DNA of 64,000 nucleotides from assembly GCA_018292915.2 (NCBI GenBank), contig JACVVK020000016.1:2530001-2594000 (forward strand), given 5' to 3'. Shown here in pieces: positions 58,594 to 64,000 of the stretch. How positions within the stretch are numbered: position 1 is the stretch's first letter; each line of letters starts with the position of its first letter. The notes beneath the pieces are model-generated. The model saw only the letters and a list, made by a program, of their open reading frames with translations. It did no database searches and was not told where the DNA came from. This DNA is from Batillaria attramentaria (Eukaryota; Mollusca; Gastropoda; Batillariidae). Both the position numbers and the translations under genes were made by a program.

Positions 58594-61500
58594 GAAAGAT
58601 TTACCTGTAGCAGCCCGAGGATAACAAAATGTCCATTTTACATATAGACGCCCATTCACTCACTAATGGGGACCGGGCTGACATATTATGCTGCTGCAGC
58701 TGCTACGCTTGAAAGATCATGTGCAGACGTACATCATGATTTAGGGAGATGGTCTAGCATCACAAAAATATTATTTTAAGGATACCCCTCCGCTTAAAAT
58801 TGTATCGCACTAAGAAAATGTCGGACATTTTCATTAATTCCTGTTTTTCAGGTACAGGTAAAGAAATCAGACAAAATTAATTTAAGCTTCAAGTAAAATA
58901 ACATTTCGCAAATGCCAATAAAAAACAATAGACGCCAAAGAAAATCTGTGAAATCCCTTTTATTTAATTTTTAAAATTTTATTTTTGTTTGTTTTTCCTT
59001 CGGAACAAACGCCGTTAAGTTGGCCTTTTTTTGTGTGGACATTTTCACATTTAGGAATGCAGTTCAGTACTAGCAAAGTGCATGGATATTATGTAGAGCA
59101 CAACCTCAAGTCTATAGTAGTATGTGACTGAATTCATTTCAATTGTTATGAGGTATGTTAATCACACGGCAAACATGTTTTCAAGGTCAAGGTCACTGGT
59201 TTGTCTATTTACTCCAAAACATTTTACTTCATCGCTCAGAATAAGCATTTTGGTGCTGCTCACTTTTGTCCCCGTGATTTGATGAGTTCACAGCATCCTC
59301 AGAATAAAAATATGACAGCAAAAACTTCAGCGTGACCTTGACCTTTACTAGAGGTCACCAGAAAGGCATTCTTATCAATGCATATTAGTCAAACATTATG
59401 CTTTTGTTAAAATTGTATTTACAAAATTTTCACCCAGTCTCTATGACCTTTACTCCCAAGGTCAAGGTCACCAAAGGTGTACACAAGAAATCTTCTCATA
59501 CGAACATCGTTTGTGCTAATTTTGTTTTGCCTGGTGCTTGTGACTGCTTGTTCTTTTGCTTATTCTAACAGAGCGATGAAATAAAATGTTTGGGAGTAAA
59601 CAGACAAACCGATGACCTTGACCTTGTAGACATGTTTGCCGTGTGATTAACATACGTCATACTACTTGAAATGAATTCAGCCATTTACCACTGTAGACTT
59701 GAGGTTGTGTTCTACATACTTTCCATCACACTTTGCCAGTAATGTATGCCAGTATTTTTCATCCGTAAATTTGAGAATGTCCAAAAAAAAAAGGCAAAAT
59801 AACGGCGTTTGTTCCCATGGAAAAACACGTTGAAAATAAAAGAGATTTTTTGCTTTTATGTCTATTTATGTTTGCATTCGCGTAATATTATTTTACCTGA
59901 AGTTTCATATTAAGTTTGTCTAATTTCTCAAAACAGGAATTAATGAAAATGTCCGACATTTTCTGAGTGCGTTTAAATTTGAGGCAAAAAGGTACACTTA
60001 AAATAGTATTTTAGGGATGCTGAACCATTTTTTTAAAGCATGATGTGCGTCTGCACATGATCTGTCAAGCGTAGCAGCTGCAGCAGCGTAATATGTCAGC
60101 CCGGTCCCCATCAGTAAGAGAATTGGCGTCTATATGGAAAAAGGAAGATTTGATAACCGAGAGCCGCTACAGGCAAATCTGTTGTCATTTCTTTGGACCA
60201 CCGCAGGGCGTTTGGCCTAACATATCCAGTAGTCAAACTTGAAGTGTGTGCACAATACCTGCTGCAGCGGCGTCATTTGTAATCTTTGCTGTGTATAGTC
60301 AATTTTTGTACCCAACCACAATATGGATTCCCCTCATTACCACTCACAGCCAAAGGAACATAGTGGATGGGCTAGTAACACGTAAGTGCCAAGCCTCTCC
60401 TCTAAAAGTTGGTAAATAACAAAATACGCTGTGTACACTGTGGCCGTCATATCAGGCTACTTGGTAACCTACCCCCGTAGTGGTTAATGCTCTGTTTAAT
60501 TAGAAAAAGGTATTTTAAGTCACCTATTTCAAGCAGTGAAGAGTTCATGAAATTTGATGTGGGATGCACGTTTTCCTTCTTCTGGGATCACTCTACTTTT
60601 CCCAGTATGTACAACAATGACAAGTTAAAACTGGTGGCTGCTAGCAGCAAAATATAAACCTAACCCCCACGCAGCATGTAATGAAGGAAATGGAAAAAAT
60701 GGGTAAAAATAATGACCGCTGTAAAGAAGACGTCCTTGTTTAGATTCACGGATATTTCTTCATACGACTAGTCATTGTCTTTTCCACCAAGACAAATGTA
60801 TAAAAAGAAATTGAATCAACTGTAGCAATTATGGCAGGCTCTTTGGTAAGCACCGCTTTCAGCCCATATAGGGAACTGATAGCTTCAATTAACGGCCATC
60901 TATAAACAATGAATCTCTCATACAAGTTCCGGAAGATAATTCTGAAACACCGAGCATGTGCCCGAATATTTGCATCATATTATACTTGTTTTCGCGGATA
61001 CACCTTATCACAGCAACCGATCAAGTGTCCCTACTCCCATCATTACGCGTACTCAGCCATTATTAAACAAGTTGCACATTCGGTGGCTGTTTGTGACAAA
61101 AGTACAGTAGAAATTTCAATGAACGTTTGATATGACACAACTGGGATACTATTCTAAAGTGTGCACGGCTCTTTGAGAAAAAACCGTTCACTACTCACAA
61201 CGCAGCAACTACTTTAATAAGTACACCCCCAAAATATCGCTACCGAATAAAGTGCTCACTTGGATATCATATTCCATACTTACCTGCACATTCGGCGATA
61301 AGGGAACTTCACAACACCAAAGAAGCGTTTCCTGGCTAAATTGTTCAATGTTCGTAAATGTTTTCCGCGATACATGTGACCTGCCAAGTGCACAAGCATC
61401 AAATACAGTAGGTTTAAAGGGCCCTTTATCTCAACGGCCAAACTGATGGCCGCAACTGATTATCCAGGAAGCATCATTCTGAGTGGTATGAAATTTCTGT

Positions 61501-61652
61501 ATGTCAACAATGCATGTCTTGTCTAACAATAACAGTGTTTAGACCGGAATTCTGCGCATTTCTGTACCCGCAAACACGCATACTTTGTGCACACCCTCAA
61601 AAGCCCATTTATAGGGCTCATATAGGGAAAATGGAAAGATAAACGGTCACTT
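58594..61652. mobile_element. X element, copy 3, outer left arm missing
   Basis: 58594-59240 is the inverted arm (compare 44775-45330) and 59570-61652 the direct arm (compare 2298-4270). The two face each other across a centre of about 330 bp rich in AAGGTCAAGGTCA-type half-repeats. The landmark GTCAGCCCGGTCCCCAT occurs in one orientation near 60096 and inverted near 58665. The right terminus CTAGCCTA is not reached; homology ends near AAACGGTCACTTTTA. The left arm is replaced beyond 58594 by the protein relic. Confidence 0.7.
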
Positions 61653-61654
61653 TT

Positions 61655-61784
61655 ATAAAACTTTGCCCCAGCCGATTTTGGTAAAGTTTCTTTGTAAGTA
61701 TAAGAATACCATCTAGAATAGGAATCAGCAGGTTTTAGCTTTGAAGCAATTTGTTTAAGCAGCTGAGCCAATTTTACTGGACCA
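61655..61784 (-). repeat. Dispersed repeat, inverted relative of 57370-57500
   Basis: It shares ACTTTGCCCCAGCCGATTTT and GAAGCAATTTGTTTAAGC with the inverted sequence at 57370-57500. Confidence 0.55.
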
Positions 61785-62277
61785 ATCCGTCCACACACAC
61801 ACACACACACACGTCTCACAACTCCCGCCAAACAGAACGCAGCAGCATAGTGTGCACGTCAAGTGTGTATGACGCAGATTTCGTTACGTCACAGTGTGCG
61901 CGAAAGTATGTATGTATGTATGTATATATGTATGTATGTTGTCTGGAGAAACGTCACAGCCTTGTTTTGTACTACTGAAACTTGCTGCTGCGCGTAGCAA
62001 AATCTGCCCTATCGTATAAAGTTGTTTCTCTATAGTAGAAATTTCAATGAACGTTTGATATGACACAACTGGGATACTATTCTAAAGTGTGCACGGCTCT
62101 TTGAGAAAAAACCGTTCACTACTCACAACGCAGCAACTACTTTAATAAGTACACCCCCAAAATATCGCTATACCGAATAAAATGCTCACTTGGATATCAT
62201 ATTCCATACTTACCTGCACATTCGGCGATAAGGGAACTTCACAACACCAAAGAAGCGTTTCTATAGAGAAACAACTT
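61785..62277 (-). mobile_element. E1 copy e: terminal part with its palindrome split by X sequence
   Basis: The reversed E1 end runs from a (CA)n tract through ACGCAGATTTCGTTACGTCA and CGCGTAGCAAAATCTGCCC to the first palindrome half (about 62019-62034). 62035-62261 is a near-exact copy of 61107-61331, about 930 bp away. The second half (62262-62277) then follows and abuts satellite sequence AAAAACGTGGCG. Confidence 0.8.
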
Positions 62278-62408
62278 AAAAACGTGGCGTTTTGGAATGG
62301 GGGCAGGGTTGAAGAGGTGTGGCTGCTGAGTATTTATAGGCTTTGTGTCCTCTACTCACTATGATTTCTGAGACTGAAATTGAATAAGTAATCGAAAAAT
62401 AATGTATT
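62278..62408. repeat. Satellite of about 190 bp, block 3 (partial unit)
   Basis: AAAACGTGGCGTTTTGGAAT, GGGGGCAGGGTTGAAGAGGT and GAGACTGAAATTGAATAAGT match the units of blocks 1 and 2. Confidence 0.8.
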
Positions 62409-63212
62409 AAGGTGGGTTGGGGGAACTTCGGCACTGCGTGCATGCGTCCACTAGCGTGTTGACTTAACATACTGCCCGCCTTTTCGTGTTCACGTGAGAG
62501 AAACATGCTTAATGCCAACGGATACTTTAACCAGTCGCAGGCCTGCTTTCAATGAAACTGCGACTTTAACCTCATGAATGTGCATTGAAAATCGTTCTGA
62601 GAACAAGTGAGCGTGTTTGGGGGAACTTCGACACCTTCGGGGGAACTCCGTCACTCCCTTCGGGGGAACTTCGGCACCACCTGGGGAACTTCGTCACTAG
62701 GCTTGAGAGTATTTGTTTTCATGGTTTCAGTGCCTTAAATGTGATGTGCTACAAACTGTAGGTCAGATTTCTTCTTTATTTTTATCTAACATGTGTGATT
62801 AAACAACTCTCTCTCTCTCTCTCTGAATGAAGAAGACTGTTTCAGGCAAAACTGAGCTTAAAACAAGAGGTTATTTGTGTGTGTATTCATTAAGCTAAGC
62901 AAATCGACCAGTCTCGGAATGTGAGTGTGTCTATGGTAGAACCATCCTGGAAGGCTATTTTAGTGTTAGAATATTTCAACTTCTTAGCTTACTCTTAAAA
63001 CGAATTTCCCCTGTTGATGGTGACGGATTTCCCCCATGTACATTTTTGGTCGGGGGAACTTCGTCACCCTCAGTAATTTCGTGTTTATGCAGTGTTTTGA
63101 TGTGTGCCATCGCTAAAGAAACATTTAAACTTTAAAATAAAGTCATGTTTATGTTTAAGACCCTTAATATATTTGATTTCATTCAAAAACATAAAAATAA
63201 GACTATACAAAG
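62409..63212. repeat. Stretch with recurrent GGGGGAACTTCG-NCAC motif
   Basis: The motif starts at 62419, 62619, 62639 (AACTCCG), 62662, 62683 (one G short) and 63052. An inverted version lies at 63020-63035 (GTGACGGATTTCCCCC). Spacing is irregular. A (CT)n tract lies near 62805-62824. There is no coding sequence that I recognise. Confidence 0.7.
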
Positions 63213-63276
63213 ATAAGCAAATAAAAGCGACACAAAAGGGACAGAAACCACTTAACTTTGACAAAGGACGGCACAG

Positions 63277-63308
63277 GTCGACGTTTCGGCTTACGCCTTC
63301 TTCAGGAC
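63277..63308 (-). ncRNA. Hammerhead-ribozyme-like core in the Penelope-like terminal repeat
   Basis: The minus strand reads GTC, CTGAAGA, AGGC-GTAA-GCC, GAAA, CGTC, GAC. The invariant CUGANGA and GAAA boxes flank a three-pair stem II with a four-base loop. The GUC triplet is followed by GAC, which pairs with the GUC upstream as a minimal stem I. Stem III is no more than the self-complementary ACGU. Minimal type I hammerheads with very short stem III are known from Penelope-like elements. The same 32 bases occur at 50736-50767. Confidence 0.7.
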
Positions 63309-63613
63309 ATAAACAAATGGGACATAACTTCAACAAACAAGCAAAAGGTAACTCTGCGGACGTACTGACATACACGGCGCGAAAAAAAAAAAAAAAAAAA
63401 AGGGTGGGCGAGAAAAGGACCAGAAAAAAATAGCAAAATTATCACAACACCCATCCTTAGGTGACAGAAGACCATGGACTGTGTGTGAAAAAAAAAAAAA
63501 AAAATGTTGGGCAGAAAAGAACAAAAAAGAATAGTGAAAATTAGCAATCACAACACCCATCCTTTGGTGACAAGGACCATGGATTGTGTGTGAAAAAAGT
63601 TCAGAGGGTTATG

Positions 63614-64000
63614 TTACGGCTTTTCGTTCAAACCACCCGGGGCCTGACTTCCCAGGCGCTGAATAATGTGCGACTCCATGTCGCGTCTGTCTGTGGCGTC
63701 ACCGTGCATAAGCCACAGGCCAGTTACTGTCATGTTTAAGATGGAGTGGCCTGCAGAATTGAAATGCACGGCAACGGGTTTTATTCTGTTGTGTCTGGTG
63801 TCGGCGATATGTTCAGCAAAGCGTGTTGCCAGGCTACGTCCAGTTTCCCCAACATACAGTTTGTGACATGCGGTACAGATGATGGCGTATATGAGGTTTG
63901 TACTGTCGCATGTGAAGTGGCGTTTGGTGGTCATTTTTCCTTTGGGGCCCTTGACAGAAGTCACTGTTGAGACATGACAGCAGGTTTTGCAATTTTGTTT
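63614..64000 (-). CDS. Penelope-like element C-terminal GIY-YIG endonuclease domain (partial)
   Basis: The frame is open from the window edge to the stop after GGLNEKP. It encodes a CKTCCHV cysteine motif, SVKGPKGKMTTKRHFTC, and the nuclease core LIYAIICTACHKLYVGETGRS (IYAI and YVG are the GIY-YIG pair), then RFAEHIADTRHN, KPVAVHFNSAGHS and ESHIIQRLGS. This domain cuts target DNA for Penelope-like retrotransposition, next to an RT domain that lies upstream, beyond the window. No stop or frameshift is seen in the visible 129 codons. The start is outside the window; an internal GTG or ATG is not a real start. Confidence 0.9.
   Translation of the reverse strand, partial: KQNCKTCCHVSTVTSVKGPKGKMTTKRHFTCDSTNLIYAIICTACHKLYVGETGRSLATRFAEHIADTRHNRIKPVAVHFNSAGHSILNMTVTGLWLMHGDATDRRDMESHIIQRLGSQAPGGLNEKP

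Larger units (their letters stand above)
63213..64000 (-). mobile_element. Penelope-like element, 3' part, running off the window
   Basis: The coding end (63614-64000) is followed on the minus strand by a 3' untranslated region of about 400 bp and a terminal segment (63213-63310) that is shared with the insertion at 50631-50855. The untranslated region has two A-rich, roughly 95-bp related blocks (63405-63500 and 63515-63600), each with ACAACACCCATCCTT and CATGGA-TGTGTGTGAAAAAA. The RT part lies beyond the window. Confidence 0.85.

Overview
This is repeat-dominated animal DNA with no intact single-copy gene that I can recognise. The repertoire points to a marine invertebrate, most likely a mollusc: RTE-like non-LTR retrotransposons, a Penelope-like element with a GIY-YIG domain and hammerhead-type core, tRNA-derived SINEs, long-TIR and foldback elements, and a cysteine-rich protein relic of a kind I associate with molluscs and cnidarians. 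The species is an inference.

Layout. 1-1.5 kb: a foldback repeat whose arms are a CTACACC/CACTTG minisatellite. 2.3-4.4 kb: a partial copy of a long-TIR element, called X here. 4.4-40.05 kb: a compound array of short monomers organised into two full higher-order units and one partial unit (about 14.5 and 16.2 kb, then a 4.7 kb rearranged copy). The first two units carry the same RTE-like LINE insertion, so the array grew after that insertion. The array also holds eight interstitial telomeric TTAGGG-type tracts, perfect palindromes, C-run/A-run spacers and an 85-base G run. 40.06-41.36 kb: a 1.3 kb element with arms of over 400 bp in inverted orientation.

42.6-54.6 kb: one older LINE on the minus strand, cut into four pieces by nested insertions. 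The insertions are X (43.48-48.64 kb, TAA target duplication), copies of a 1.6-1.8 kb element called E1 here, and a 3.2 kb block holding a satellite of about 165-195 bp. E1 has a 28-bp palindrome at one end, a tRNA-derived SINE inside, and inserts in T/A homopolymers; five copies are seen outside the array and six shortened ones inside it. E1 copy b carries a small inverted Penelope-like insertion and copy c a 78-bp MITE.

54.6-63.2 kb: an RT fragment of a second LINE type, more satellite, a reversed E1, a frameshifted cysteine-rich protein relic, another X copy, an E1 end that has acquired a nearby piece of X, and a stretch with a recurrent GGGGGAACTTCG motif. 63.2-64 kb: the 3' part of a Penelope-like element running off the window, with a GIY-YIG domain and a hammerhead-like core on the minus strand.

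Nothing here forms an operon-like or pathway system. The interest lies in the order of nested insertions, the mechanism of array growth, and the ribozyme-bearing and palindrome-ended elements. E1 and X are working names coined for this report. All homology calls are by eye.
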